64,000 nt of DNA from Labedaea rhizosphaerae (GCF_004362825.1 NZ_SNXZ01000001.1:992001-1056000); one strand, 5' to 3'. Numbered from the stretch's first letter, positions 24,054 through 33,064 are shown. Numbers and translations are program-made. Notes: generated by a model from the sequence alone, not told the origin.

Positions 24054-25256
24054 CTAGGGCGCTAGTTCGGCGACCGCGGCGACGAGTTGATCGACCTCGG
24101 CCGCCGTCGTGTAGTGCGCCAGGCCGACGCGCACCGCGCCGCCGATCTCGGTCACGCCGAGCGCCGCGAACACGCCGTTCGTGGTCTCGTCGGCGAAGGC
24201 GCAGATGCCGCGCTCGGCGAGGTGGTTCACCGCGTCGGAAGCCTTCACGTCCTGGATCGCGAACGACAACGCCGGGATCCGGCGCATCGCGTCGCCGATC
24301 ACCATCACGTGGCGTTGCCCGCGCAGGTCGGAGATCAGCTTCGCGAGCAGGCCCGCCTGGTACGACTTGGCCGAGCTCAACGACGTCTGCAGGCGTTCGC
24401 GGCGGGTGCCGGTGGCCGCGTCGTCCATGTCCGCGAGGTAGTCCACGGACGCGACCAGCCCGGCCAGCAGCTGGTAGGCGTGCTGACCGAGTTCGAGCCG
24501 CTCGGGGCCGGTGGCGGCCGGGTCGAGGGCGTAGGACGGCAGGCGCGCGAGCAGGCCGGGGTCGGCGAACGCGAGCGCGGCCACCGACGGCCCGCCCCAC
24601 GCGCCCGCGGACACGGCGACCACGTCCGCGCCGAGCGCCTTGATGTCCAGCGGGACGAACGGCGCCGCCGACGTCGCGTCCACGATCACCTTCGCGCCGT
24701 GCTCGTGCGCGGCGGCGGCGATCTTCGGCACGTCCGGACGGCTGCCGACCAGGCCGGAGCCCGCGGTCACCGCGACCACCTTGGTGCGGTGGGACAGCAG
24801 GGTCTCGTACTGCCACGCGGGCAGCTCGCACGTCTCGATGTCGATCTCGGCCCAGCGCACGGTGCCGCCCGCACGTTGCGCGGTGCGCAGCCACGGCGCG
24901 ATGTTGGCCTGGTGGTCGAGCCGGGAGACGGCCACCTCGTCGCCGATGACGAACCCGCCGCCGATGGCGTCGGCCAGGCGGTTGAGCAGGGTCGCGGCGT
25001 TCGGGCCGAGCACGACCCCGGCCGGATCGCAGCCGACGAGGTCGGCGACGGCGCGGCGGGCGGCGTCGACGATGGCGCTGGCGCGCTGGGACGCCGGGAA
25101 CACCCCACCCGGGCCGGAGACCGGGGCGCGCATCGCGGTGGACACGGCGGTGGCGACCTGTTCGGGCACCTGCATACCGGCCGGCGCGTCGAGGTGCACC
25201 CAGCCATCACCCAGCGCGGGAATGAGCCCACGGATCCGAGCGACGTCGAACGCCAT
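24054..25256 (-). CDS. SufS-like class V aminotransferase homologue lacking the PLP lysine
   Basis: The 400-residue product has the overall pattern of the VC1184/SufS-like cysteine desulfurase family: HLDAPAGMQVPE at the start, VVLGPNAATLLNRLA, SRLDHQANIAPW (H115), KVIVDATSAAPFVPLD and DVVAVSAGAWGGPSVAAL. In active relatives the last motif is S-x-Y-K-x-x-G-P; here the lysine position is Ala219, and the VDAxHxxPH motif has lost its histidines. A Schiff-base PLP enzyme is therefore unlikely, and it may be a pseudoenzyme. The ATG at 25256 follows TACGGT plus six bases. It is divergent from bpa by 97 bases. Confidence 0.8.
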   Translation of the reverse strand: MAFDVARIRGLIPALGDGWVHLDAPAGMQVPEQVATAVSTAMRAPVSGPGGVFPASQRASAIVDAARRAVADLVGCDPAGVVLGPNAATLLNRLADAIGGGFVIGDEVAVSRLDHQANIAPWLRTAQRAGGTVRWAEIDIETCELPAWQYETLLSHRTKVVAVTAGSGLVGSRPDVPKIAAAAHEHGAKVIVDATSAAPFVPLDIKALGADVVAVSAGAWGGPSVAALAFADPGLLARLPSYALDPAATGPERLELGQHAYQLLAGLVASVDYLADMDDAATGTRRERLQTSLSSAKSYQAGLLAKLISDLRGQRHVMVIGDAMRRIPALSFAIQDVKASDAVNHLAERGICAFADETTNGVFAALGVTEIGGAVRVGLAHYTTAAEVDQLVAAVAELAP

Positions 25257-25353
25257 GCTGACACCGTACGGGTGTCCGAAGGGGCTCGTTTGCGGGGGCG
25301 GCGGGGCGGATAGTCTCGACCCCGAACACCCGCGCTACCGCAGGACGGAGCCG

Positions 25354-25914
25354 ATGAACCAGCCCAACGACGCCGACGAAGAGCGTGAGCAGGCCCAGCA
25401 CGTGATGGTGGTCGGCCCAGACGGTGCGCCCCTCGGCACCGCCAAAATCCCCGGATCGGGCGACGACGAGGACGGCACCGCCGAGTCGGTCGGTGACATG
25501 GTCGAGCAGCCCGCCAAGGTCATGCGCATCGGCACGATGATCAAGCAGCTGCTCGAGGAGGTGCGCGCCGCTCCCCTGGACGAGGCTTCCCGCAATCGTT
25601 TGCGGGAGATCCACAAGCGGTCGATCGCCGAGCTCGAGGGCGGGCTGGCGCCGGAGCTGCGTGAGGAACTCGAGCGCCTGTCGCTGCCCTTCACCGAAGA
25701 GGGCACGCCGTCGGACGCGGAGCTGCGGATCGCGCAGGCCCAGCTGGTCGGCTGGCTGGAGGGCCTGTTCCACGGCATCCAGACCGCGTTGTTCGCCCAG
25801 CAGATGGCCGCGCGCGTGCAGCTGGAGCAGATGCGCCGCGGTGCGCTGCCGCCCGGCATGGGTGGCGCCCAGCAGCAGGACGGCCCGCGGATCGGCGGCG
25901 GTCAGTACTTGTGA
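25354..25914 (+). CDS. bpa: bacterial proteasome activator Bpa/PafE
   Basis: The 186-residue product is highly conserved from DMVEQPAKVMRIGTMIKQLLEEVRAAPLDEASRNRL through VGWLEGLFHGIQTALFAQQMAARVQLEQMRRGALPPG, as in mycobacterial Rv3780. It ends in GQYL, the C-terminal motif that docks into the 20S proteasome and opens its gate. Bpa forms a dodecameric ring of four-helix bundles and feeds unfolded, non-pupylated proteins to the proteasome without ATP. GGAG lies six bases before the ATG. Its presence implies a 20S proteasome elsewhere in this genome. Confidence 0.96.
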   Translation: MNQPNDADEEREQAQHVMVVGPDGAPLGTAKIPGSGDDEDGTAESVGDMVEQPAKVMRIGTMIKQLLEEVRAAPLDEASRNRLREIHKRSIAELEGGLAPELREELERLSLPFTEEGTPSDAELRIAQAQLVGWLEGLFHGIQTALFAQQMAARVQLEQMRRGALPPGMGGAQQQDGPRIGGGQYL

Positions 25915-26501
25915 GGCGGCTGGTTGTCGTCGCCGTCGCTTTGCTAGCGGCGGCGTGTACCTCGTCGCCGTCGGACAGCGCGCCGCCGCCGGTGTCGACC
26001 ACTCCTGCGCCGGCTACGTCGGCGCCCGCGGTGACGACGACGCAGGGCTCGCCTGCGTCCCGCCCGACCGGGCCGGTGGACAAGGCGTGCGCGTTGCTCA
26101 GCGCCGCGGAGCTGGAGCACGCCTTCGGCCCGACGGCGTTGAAGCCGGTCGAGCAGCCGCCGAAGGGCCTCGGAGTGGCGTACCGGCACGGCTGCCAGTA
26201 CTCGAATCCGTCGGTGACGATCACGCTGGACGTGCTGTTCGCGCGCGACCAGGGCGGCACCGAGCGCAAAGCCATCCAGGACGCGACCAAGCACCGCGTG
26301 GACGTCGAGATGGTCCCCGGTATCGGCTCGGCGGCCGCCTACTTCCGGATGGAGACGGGTTCGACCAGCGGCTTCGCGGCGGCCAAGCCCATGGGCACGG
26401 ACAGCGTGATGGTGATCCTGCTGGCCAAGGCGGCTGATCACGCCGGGTCCAAGGAGACGTTCGCACAGTTGTGCACGCTGGCGCTGCAACGGATCAAGTA
26501 G
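25911..26501 (+). CDS. DUF3558-type lipoprotein
   Basis: The 196-residue product starts at GTG, overlapping the bpa stop as GTGA. It has a lipoprotein signal with lipobox LAAAC, a Ser/Thr/Pro linker of about 35 residues, and a C-terminal domain with CALLSAAELEHAFGP, a second Cys in RHGCQYSN, and QLCTLALQRI. Two conserved cysteines and this layout fit the DUF3558 lipoproteins common in Pseudonocardiaceae. It should be anchored to the outer face of the membrane. The link to bpa is positional only. Confidence 0.8.
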   Translation: MRRLVVVAVALLAAACTSSPSDSAPPPVSTTPAPATSAPAVTTTQGSPASRPTGPVDKACALLSAAELEHAFGPTALKPVEQPPKGLGVAYRHGCQYSNPSVTITLDVLFARDQGGTERKAIQDATKHRVDVEMVPGIGSAAAYFRMETGSTSGFAAAKPMGTDSVMVILLAKAADHAGSKETFAQLCTLALQRIK

Positions 26502-26503
26502 CG

Positions 26504-27130
26504 GTGGCGGAGCTGGCCGCCGATGCGGGCGAAGACCTGACCCGACGCGCGCAGCGATTCGTCGGGGTGCACGGCGTGGAGGTCGAGGTGCGCCCGTTCG
26601 CGGAGGACCGTCAGCATTGGCTCGCCCTCGACGTGCCCGCCGAGGTGATCGACCGCATGGCCGCCTACCACCGACGGTGGGGTGGTCTTGCCCTGCCGCC
26701 CGCCCCGCACTACGACGGTGGTCCTCGGTGGTTCGAACCCGACCTGCCTGAGCGGTCCGATCAGGGCTGGGCGTTCGAGGCGGGTCTGCCGCGGACCGCG
26801 GTCCCGTACTCGTTCGTCATCGGGCCGGATGGCGAGTTCGGCATAGCGGCCGAACGGTACGTGCCGCTGTACGCGACGATCGAAGGCTGGGTGGAATCGG
26901 TGGCCTTGGCCCACGAGGCTTTCCTGGACGCGGAGCAGGTCACGAAGTACAGCGGGGACGAGGTCGACGAGCTCCAGCTCGACGGCTTCGAGCCGATGCC
27001 CGAGGTGCGAGGCGTGGCGGACACCTGGTGGCGTGGCCCGGATTCCCTGGTGGCGATCTGCACCGGTGAAGCGGTGTGCCTGGACCACTCGCCTAGTCGA
27101 GCCGCGATCCGTTACTCCGGGATCAGGTAG
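26504..27130 (+). CDS. conserved hypothetical protein, possibly SUKH-like
   Basis: The frame is open to a TAG at 27128-27130 and encodes 208 residues if the GTG two bases after the lipoprotein stop is used. It has an AAYHRRWGGLALPPAPHYDGGPRWFEP segment, a VIGPDGEFGIA strand pair, and a C-terminal VRGVADTWWRGPDSLVAICTGEAV. The mixed alpha/beta pattern recalls SMI1/KNR4 (SUKH) immunity-type proteins, but I cannot confirm this. There is no signal peptide and no toxin gene adjacent. The start is uncertain because no clear ribosome site is visible. Confidence 0.55.
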   Translation: MAELAADAGEDLTRRAQRFVGVHGVEVEVRPFAEDRQHWLALDVPAEVIDRMAAYHRRWGGLALPPAPHYDGGPRWFEPDLPERSDQGWAFEAGLPRTAVPYSFVIGPDGEFGIAAERYVPLYATIEGWVESVALAHEAFLDAEQVTKYSGDEVDELQLDGFEPMPEVRGVADTWWRGPDSLVAICTGEAVCLDHSPSRAAIRYSGIR

Positions 27131-27234
27131 TAGTAGCGATGGCCGGCTTCGACTGCTGACCGAGCCGGCCTCGAATCGCGCGCCGGGCCACCGTGGCTTG
27201 CCTGACCGGTGCAACGCATCGGGCGGTGGCGGCG

Positions 27235-28201
27235 ATGGATCTTGTCGTGACTGCTGCAAGTGAGAGTGCCCCGGTTCGAGTTCGGTCCGACACGCCGGCG
27301 CAGGCCCGGCACCGGGCCCATCAGAGCGCCTACCGCGCCGAGGTGCTCAGGTTGCCGCCCGGACCGCCGACCGGGGCCGCGCGGCACATCTACCGGGTGC
27401 TCGGCAGCTACCTGCCGGTGCAGCACGACGGGGTCAGCGCCGCCGAGGGCGGCTGGAACCTCATGTCGTCGGCAGCGCGCAGCTACACCAAGGATCGGCT
27501 CGACGTTGGTTCGCGCGGCGAACGGGCTCGCCGAAGCGGAGCGGCTCTGGCGCAACATGTTGTCCAGCCAGCCCTTGGCCTTCAGCATCGTCGGGGAACT
27601 GCGGGCGCACGAGCGGGCGGCGCTGGCCGTGCTGGGCCGGCTGACCGGGCTCGAGCTGACGGCGTTCGACCGCTTGGGCGCGCCGGGCGACCCGTGGGCC
27701 TTGGACGGGTTGCAAGCCGAATGGGCACCGCCCAGGGACGCGCACACCGGTGACAAGTCCGGGTTCGACATGGCCGCCGTGGCGCGGACAGCCGCTGGCG
27801 AGCGGGTGCTGGTCACCGTCGAGGTCAAGTACGTCGACACGTTCTCGCCGGCGAAGCTCGACCCGGCGCGCTACCGCCTCGACGGGCTCACCGAGTCGGA
27901 CGTCGCCGAACTGGTCGATCTCGGTGCCAGCCAGTTCCTGCGGTCGGTGCTGTTAACCGAGTCGGTGCGGCAGCACGGGTTGCGTGACAACGGCGGGCTC
28001 GACAAGGCGGTCGCCCTCGTGCTGTGCCGCGCCGACGACGCCCAGGCACGCAAGGTCGTCGACGCGGTCGCGACGGCCTGCCCCAACGCTGACCTCGCGG
28101 TCGCCCTGCGGACCCACGACGAGCTCTTCGACGCCGCCGACGCCCAACCGGACCTGCGGGAGTGGGCGCGGGCGATGCGACGGCGCTATCTCACGCCCTG
28201 A
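27235..28201 (+). pseudogene. frameshifted PD-(D/E)XK nuclease-like gene
   Basis: The N-terminal part (HRAHQSAYRAEVLRLPPGP and HIYRVLGSYLPVQHDGV to SYTKDRLD) reads in one frame up to about 27500. The rest (LVRAANGLAEAERLWRNMLSS to the stop at 28201) reads in the next frame. A +1 shift near 27500 joins them into one protein of roughly 320 residues. The C-terminal half has KSGFDMAAV and VLVTVEVKYVDTFSP, a plausible D...ExK nuclease motif, as in conserved PGN_0703-like proteins. Either a recent inactivating mutation or a sequencing error explains the shift. The stop overlaps the convergent gene by about 11 bases. Confidence 0.6.
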
Positions 28202-29324
28202 CGGCGCGGACGAGCCAGGCGCGGGAGTCGAACCACACGCCGTCGGGCTTCGCGTGCGCGGCCATGACGTCGTACAGGCGGTCGGCTTGGGGACCGACCA
28301 TGCGCAGCGCGCTCGCCGCTTCGACCGCCGCGGCCGGATCCGGGCCGTACCAGACCGGTTCGGCCACTTCGGTCACGGTCACGTCGGCGAACCCCGTCGC
28401 CGTCAGCAAACTGTCCACTGTGGAGGGCTCGGCCAGGGAGAACGCTTCGGCGCCCGCTTCGCTGGGGCCGAGCGTGCCACGGATCTCGCGCACCCATTCC
28501 TGCCGGTCGGCGGCCTGCCACACCAGTTGGACGAACTGCGCGCCCGGCCGCAGAGCACGCCCGATGTTGGTGAACGCCGCGACCGGGTCGGCGAAGAACA
28601 TCGTGCCGAAGCGGCTGATCGCCAGGCTGAAGTGGTTGTCCGGAAAGGGAAAGTTCTGCGCGTCGGCCAGCTCGAAATGCACGTTTCCCAACTCGACGGC
28701 GCGGGAACGGGCAGCCGCGACCATCGCCGGGGAGATGTCCACGCCGAGCGCACTGCGGGCCAGGCTCGCCGCGGCGCGGGTCGTCTGCCCGGCACCGCAA
28801 CCGATGTCCAGCACATCATCCGACGGTCCTATGTGGACAGAAGAGGTCAGCCGCGAGGCATAGCGGCGCAGCTCGGCGTCGTAGTCGAAGATCGCGAAGC
28901 GCTTCTCCCAGCGCTGCCACTCACCTTCGGCCCGCACGCGGCGGTAACCGGCACGCTCGAACAACGCCAGCGACGGCGCGTTCCCCTGGTGCACCCACGC
29001 GACCAGCGAAGCACCGCCCTCCAGCGTCGCCTCGGCGCACGCCAGCAGCGGCCCGGCGAGCCCGCGCCCCCGGCACGCGGGCGCGACGGTGATGCTGACC
29101 TCCCACGCGTCGCCCTCACGGTCGAACCGGACGGTGCCGACCGGGCCGTCAGACTCGATGATCAGCAGCCGCCGGTCGGCGTCGGCGAGCACGGCGGCCA
29201 GCCAGCGCAGGTGCTCGGGCTGCGACACCGGGTCGGGGCTGCGCGACCACGCGATCGTGTCCGGGTCGTTGCGCCAGGCCAGGAGCAGGTCGGCATCGGC
29301 GGGGGTGGCCGGGCGCGCGCGCAT
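28191..29324 (-). CDS. fusion of PseH-like N-acetyltransferase and SAM-dependent methyltransferase
   Basis: The 377-residue product has two parts. Residues 1-140 are a GNAT domain (RPATPADADLLLAWRNDPDTIAWS, VAPACRGRGLAGPLL, ALFERAGYRRV) of the type that acetylates UDP-4-amino-sugars in pseudaminic acid synthesis (PseH). Residues about 145-377 are a class I methyltransferase with motif I VLDIGCGAGQTTRAA, the acidic D of LGVDISPAM, and ELADAQNFPFPDNHF. The start overlaps the pseI stop as ATGA, so it is the last gene of the pseF-pseG-pseI operon. N-4 acetylation followed by methylation of the sugar acid is inferred. The fusion is unusual. Confidence 0.8.
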   Translation of the reverse strand: MRARPATPADADLLLAWRNDPDTIAWSRSPDPVSQPEHLRWLAAVLADADRRLLIIESDGPVGTVRFDREGDAWEVSITVAPACRGRGLAGPLLACAEATLEGGASLVAWVHQGNAPSLALFERAGYRRVRAEGEWQRWEKRFAIFDYDAELRRYASRLTSSVHIGPSDDVLDIGCGAGQTTRAAASLARSALGVDISPAMVAAARSRAVELGNVHFELADAQNFPFPDNHFSLAISRFGTMFFADPVAAFTNIGRALRPGAQFVQLVWQAADRQEWVREIRGTLGPSEAGAEAFSLAEPSTVDSLLTATGFADVTVTEVAEPVWYGPDPAAAVEAASALRMVGPQADRLYDVMAAHAKPDGVWFDSRAWLVRAVRA

Positions 29325-30400
29325 CAGGCGAACAGGTCCCAGGTCAGGATCTCGTCGTCCTCGATGTCGCGTTTGGGCGACCGCCCGACGACCGCGTCCA
29401 GCTCGTGCACCGGGATGCCGTAGCCGGGGCGCTTCACCGCGATCGCGTCGCGGTCCAGCGGCTCGCCGGCCTTGAGGTCGCGTCCCGCGACCAGGCTGCG
29501 CCGGCCGAGCCGGAACATCTCCGCCTCCGCCTCGGTCACCCGCTTGATCGACGTGCCTAGCGACGCCTCGGCCTCGCGGATCGCGGTGATCATGGCGGCC
29601 AGCTCGTCCGGCTCGAGGGCAAACGGGTGGTCCGGGCCTTCCTGGTCACGGCTGAGCGTGTAATGCTTCTCCACCACGCACGCGCCCAGCGTCACCGCGA
29701 CCACGTCGGCGGTGTGGCCCATCGTGTGGTCGCTCCAGCCGATCGGCACGCCGAACGCCGAGGCGAGGGTGCCGATCGCGCGCAGGTTGAGGTCCTCGAA
29801 CCGCGGCGGGTAGTTGATCGCGCAGTGCAGCAGCACGATCTCGGTCGCGCCCGCGCCGTTCGCGGTGTCCAGCGCGCGCTCGATGTCGGCGAGCGACGCC
29901 ATGCCGGTGGAGATGATCAACGGCTTGCCGGTGCGCGCGCACTTCTCGATCAGCGGCAGGTGGTTCACCTCGTAGGAGGCGATCTTGTAGGCGGGGACGT
30001 CCAGCTTCTCCAGCAGGTCGACCGCGGCGTCCTCGAACGGCGTCGACAGGAAGTCCACGCCGACCTGCCCGGCGTGCGACGCGAGCTCGTCGTGCCAGTC
30101 CCAGGGGATCTCGATCCGCTTGATCATCTCGAAGACCGACTCCTGGTCGGCGACGAGCCCGCCGTCCTTGAGGTAGGACATGGTCGGCGTCTTGCGGCTG
30201 TAGAGGCCCTCGGCGGTGTAGGTCTGGAACTTCACCGCGTCCGCGCCCGCCTCGGCGGCCACGTCGATCAGCCGCTTCGCGGTGGCGAGGTCGCGGTTGT
30301 GGTTGGACCCGGCCTCGGCGATCACGTAGGTCGGTTCGCCCGGGCCGACGCGACGCCCGGCGATGGTCACATGGTCGTTGCCATAGCTGCGTGCTGCCAC
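29324..30400 (-). CDS. pseI: nonulosonic acid synthase, NeuB family (PseI type)
   Basis: The 358-residue product has the NeuB TIM barrel: YVIAEAGSNHNRDLATAKRLIDVAAEAGADAVKFQTY, STPFEDAAVDLLEKL, KPLIISTGMASLADIE and VEKHYTLSR. A C-terminal SAF (antifreeze-like) lid with RSLVAGRDLKAGEPLDRDAIAVKRPGYGI follows. It condenses a hexose intermediate with phosphoenolpyruvate to a nine-carbon keto acid. With PseB, PseC and PseG in the same locus, pseudaminic acid is the most likely product rather than sialic acid. The GTG start at 30400 is 13 bases after the pseG stop. Confidence 0.9.
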   Translation of the reverse strand: MAARSYGNDHVTIAGRRVGPGEPTYVIAEAGSNHNRDLATAKRLIDVAAEAGADAVKFQTYTAEGLYSRKTPTMSYLKDGGLVADQESVFEMIKRIEIPWDWHDELASHAGQVGVDFLSTPFEDAAVDLLEKLDVPAYKIASYEVNHLPLIEKCARTGKPLIISTGMASLADIERALDTANGAGATEIVLLHCAINYPPRFEDLNLRAIGTLASAFGVPIGWSDHTMGHTADVVAVTLGACVVEKHYTLSRDQEGPDHPFALEPDELAAMITAIREAEASLGTSIKRVTEAEAEMFRLGRRSLVAGRDLKAGEPLDRDAIAVKRPGYGIPVHELDAVVGRSPKRDIEDDEILTWDLFA

Positions 30401-30413
30401 GACCGCCAGTCTG

Positions 30414-31301
30414 TCACCCGGTCGTGGCGTCCAGCACCCGGGCGGCGCCCCGGCCGTCCACCAGCGTCGCGGCCGACGCGGCGAGGTCGGCCCGGCGCCG
30501 GTCGTCGGCCAGCAGCCCGGCCAGCACCGCGGCGACCGCGGCCTGGTCGAGGGCGTCGGCCGCGCCGAGCCCGACGGCCGCGCCGTGCTCGATCGCGGCC
30601 CGGTAGCCCATCGCCTGGTTGTCCGCGAGCAGCACCAACGCCGTCGGCACGCCGATGCAGCACAGCTCCAGCAACGTCACCCCGGCCGCGCTGACCACCA
30701 GGCCCGCACCGGCGAGCACCGACGGCAGGTCCGTGCGTGGCGGCTCCACCTCGACGCCAGGAACCGAGATGTCGGCCGACGTGATGGCCCGGACCGGCGC
30801 CCCGGTGGACGCGGCCGCACGCATGATGGTCGTCAGCGGCCGCGTCGGGGCCGTGCCGCCGAGGACCACGACGATCTCGTTCGACGGCGTCCGCGATTCC
30901 CGTGCCCGCACAACGGATTTCCGCAACGGCGCGTACCGCGGGCCCAGCAGGACCCGGCCCGAACCGTCGTCCGGCCGCTCGACGGCGGCCAGCCCGCAGT
31001 CCACGACCACGTCCGCCCGACGCCGCCCAAACGGTCCGTCCTCAATGGACACGAGCAGGCCGTCGACGTTCAACGCGCCCAACGAGTAGTGGTCGACCAG
31101 CACGACATCGGCCGCGAGCGGTCCCGGCGCCACCTCGACGCCGAGCTCGTCGAAAGCCGCGCGCGCCCACCCGGACACCGCGCCGTCGAAGCGCACCTGC
31201 CAGCCCCGCGCCACCGCCTCCTCGGCGAAGGCCAGGCAACGCACCACGTGCCCGACGCCGATCGACGGGCCGGAGTCGGCCCGCAACAGCAGCGAGGTCA
31301 C
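30414..31301 (-). CDS. pseG: PseG-type UDP-sugar hydrolase
   Basis: The 295-residue product starts LLLRADSGPSIGVGHVVRCL, with the G-x-G-H-x-x-R motif (H18) of PseG, the GT-B-fold hydrolase that removes UDP from UDP-2,4-diacetamido-trideoxy-altrose. The second domain has VVVLGGTAPTR, VVSAAGVTLLELCCIGVPTALV and ADNQ, the UDP-binding half. The GTG start overlaps the pseF stop as GTGA, so translation is coupled. Position between the cytidylyltransferase and the NeuB-type synthase matches sps/pse operons of other bacteria. Confidence 0.88.
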   Translation of the reverse strand: MTSLLLRADSGPSIGVGHVVRCLAFAEEAVARGWQVRFDGAVSGWARAAFDELGVEVAPGPLAADVVLVDHYSLGALNVDGLLVSIEDGPFGRRRADVVVDCGLAAVERPDDGSGRVLLGPRYAPLRKSVVRARESRTPSNEIVVVLGGTAPTRPLTTIMRAAASTGAPVRAITSADISVPGVEVEPPRTDLPSVLAGAGLVVSAAGVTLLELCCIGVPTALVLLADNQAMGYRAAIEHGAAVGLGAADALDQAAVAAVLAGLLADDRRRADLAASAATLVDGRGAARVLDATTG

Positions 31302-32035
31302 CCCTGCGCCACGGACTTCTGCCGCACCTGAGCGTTGCGCGCGGCCAGTTCGGGCCGCTCCCGCAGCACCCGGACCACGTCACGCCAGCACGGCGCCCGG
31401 TCGCCCAGCTCGGCCACGACGCCCTCGATCACGGCCGCGTCCTCCGCGGTGTCCAACGTGACCCGCAGGTCGTCGGCGGCCGGCGCGACGACGACACCCG
31501 CGCACCGGTACCGCGACGGGTCGGCGTAGATCCCGGAGGTCACGTGGATGCGGTCGGCGCCGGTCGCGGTCGCCACCTGCTCGGCCAGCACGTCGGCCCG
31601 GACCAGTTCGGCGTCCAGCCCACGCGGCAGCGTGCGGACCAGCACGTTGCTGACGTACTGCAGGCCCGGGTCGGCCCGCCAGAGCGCGATGACCTGGCCG
31701 ATCACGTCGGGGTCGAGCAGCGGGCAGTCGGCGGTCAGCCGGACGATCGCGTCCGCGGGATAACGCTCGACGGCCAGCGCGAACCGGTTCAGGACGTCGT
31801 CGAGCGGCCCACGAGCCACGAGCGCGCCACACGCGCGGGCCTCCTCGGCCACGGCGTCGTCGTCGGCCGCGTCGGATGTGGCGACCACCACTTCGTTGCA
31901 CCCCGGCGCCTGCCGCGCAGCCCGCACCACCCAGCTCAGCACTGAGCGTCCGCCCAGGTCACGCAGCACTTTGCCGGGCAACCGGGTCGACGACGACCGT
32001 GCCTGGATGACCGCGTTCACTCGCACGGGTGCCAT
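31298..32035 (-). CDS. pseF: cytidylyltransferase-like protein activating the nonulosonic acid (PseF/SpsF)
   Basis: The 245-residue nucleotidyltransferase begins VNAVIQARSSSTRLPGKVLRDLGGRSVLSWVV, the signature of the SpsF/COG1861 group. RLTADCPLLDPDVI supplies the metal-binding Asp. In sps/pse clusters this family sits with PseG and NeuB proteins and is thought to make the CMP-sugar. The ATG at 32035 starts the operon, 45 bases from the divergent pseB start. Product specificity (Pse or a related acid) is inferred from the neighbours. Confidence 0.82.
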   Translation of the reverse strand: MAPVRVNAVIQARSSSTRLPGKVLRDLGGRSVLSWVVRAARQAPGCNEVVVATSDAADDDAVAEEARACGALVARGPLDDVLNRFALAVERYPADAIVRLTADCPLLDPDVIGQVIALWRADPGLQYVSNVLVRTLPRGLDAELVRADVLAEQVATATGADRIHVTSGIYADPSRYRCAGVVVAPAADDLRVTLDTAEDAAVIEGVVAELGDRAPCWRDVVRVLRERPELAARNAQVRQKSVAQG

Positions 32036-32080
32036 GATGACCCACGGCCTGCGGGGTTGCGAAAGGTGGAGGGTCGACAC

Positions 32081-33064
32081 ATGGGGTTGCTGCAGGGGTC
32101 GGGCATCCTGCTGACCGGCGGTACGGGGTCGTTCGGCAAGGCGTTCATCGAGTACGCGCTGCGTGAGCTCAACCCGCGCCGCCTGGTGATCCTCAGCCGC
32201 GACGAGCTCAAGCAGTACGAGGTGCGCCGCCAGTTCGGCGACGACCCCCGGCTGCGCTGGTTCATCGGCGACATCCGCGACCGCCGCCGGCTCGAACGCG
32301 CCATGCACGACGTCGACTACGTCATCCACGCCGCCGCGCTCAAGCAGGTCGACACGGGTGAGTACAACCCGTTCGAGTTCGTGCAGACGAACGTGCAGGG
32401 CTCGCAGAACGTGATCGAGGCCGCCATCGACTGCGGGGTCAAGAAGGTCGTCGCGCTGTCGACGGACAAGGCGTCCAGCCCGATCAACCTCTACGGCGCG
32501 ACCAAGCTGTGCGCCGACCGGATGTTCGTCTCCGCCAACCACTACGCGGCCGGGCACCCGTCCCGGTTCGCCGTCGTGCGCTACGGCAACGTCATGGGTT
32601 CGCGCGGCAGCGTCATCCCGTTCTTCCGCTCGCTGGCCGAGCGCGGTGAGCCGTTGCCGATCACCGACCTGCGGATGACCCGGTTCTGGATCACGTTGCC
32701 GCAAGCGGTGAAGTTCGTCGTCGACTCCTTCGACCAGATGTCCGGCGGCGAGCTGTACGTGCCGCGGATCCCGAGCATGCGGCTGATCGACCTGGCCAAG
32801 GCCATCGCGCCGAACAGCGAGCTCGAAGAGGTCGGCGTACGCCCCGGCGAGAAGCTGCACGAGGAGATGATCGCGCCCGACGACGCCCGGCGCACCGTGC
32901 TGCTCGGCGACCGCTACGTCGTCATGCCGCACATCGCGGGCTGGGGCTACGAGCCGCCCGCCGACGGCAAGCCGGTGCCCGAGGGGTTCGCGTACCGCTC
33001 GGACACCAACGACCTCTGGCTCACCGACGACGACCTGCGCAAGCTGGTCGAAGAGCATGGCTGA
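32081..33064 (+). CDS. pseB: inverting UDP-GlcNAc 4,6-dehydratase PseB
   Basis: The 327-residue short-chain dehydrogenase-type enzyme has the NADP motif TGGTGSFG (12-19), the dehydratase triad region STDKASSPINLYGATK (T128, D129, K130, Y138, K142) and the YGNVMGSRGSVIPFF segment of the FlaA1/PseB group. It removes water from UDP-GlcNAc and inverts C5, the first step of pseudaminic acid synthesis. GGAGG lies eight bases before the ATG at 32081. It overlaps pseC by eight bases. Confidence 0.92.
   Translation: MGLLQGSGILLTGGTGSFGKAFIEYALRELNPRRLVILSRDELKQYEVRRQFGDDPRLRWFIGDIRDRRRLERAMHDVDYVIHAAALKQVDTGEYNPFEFVQTNVQGSQNVIEAAIDCGVKKVVALSTDKASSPINLYGATKLCADRMFVSANHYAAGHPSRFAVVRYGNVMGSRGSVIPFFRSLAERGEPLPITDLRMTRFWITLPQAVKFVVDSFDQMSGGELYVPRIPSMRLIDLAKAIAPNSELEEVGVRPGEKLHEEMIAPDDARRTVLLGDRYVVMPHIAGWGYEPPADGKPVPEGFAYRSDTNDLWLTDDDLRKLVEEHG

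Noticed and set aside
27193-27753. separate 186-residue gene upstream of the nuclease-like frame
   Set aside because: Its sensible sequence ends near 27500 exactly where the other frame becomes sensible; a single frameshifted gene explains both.
29324-30400. sialic acid synthase (NeuB proper) with Neu5Ac as product
   Set aside because: The neighbours are PseB, PseC and PseG, the altrosamine route, and there is no UDP-GlcNAc 2-epimerase (NeuC). A pseudaminic-type product fits better.
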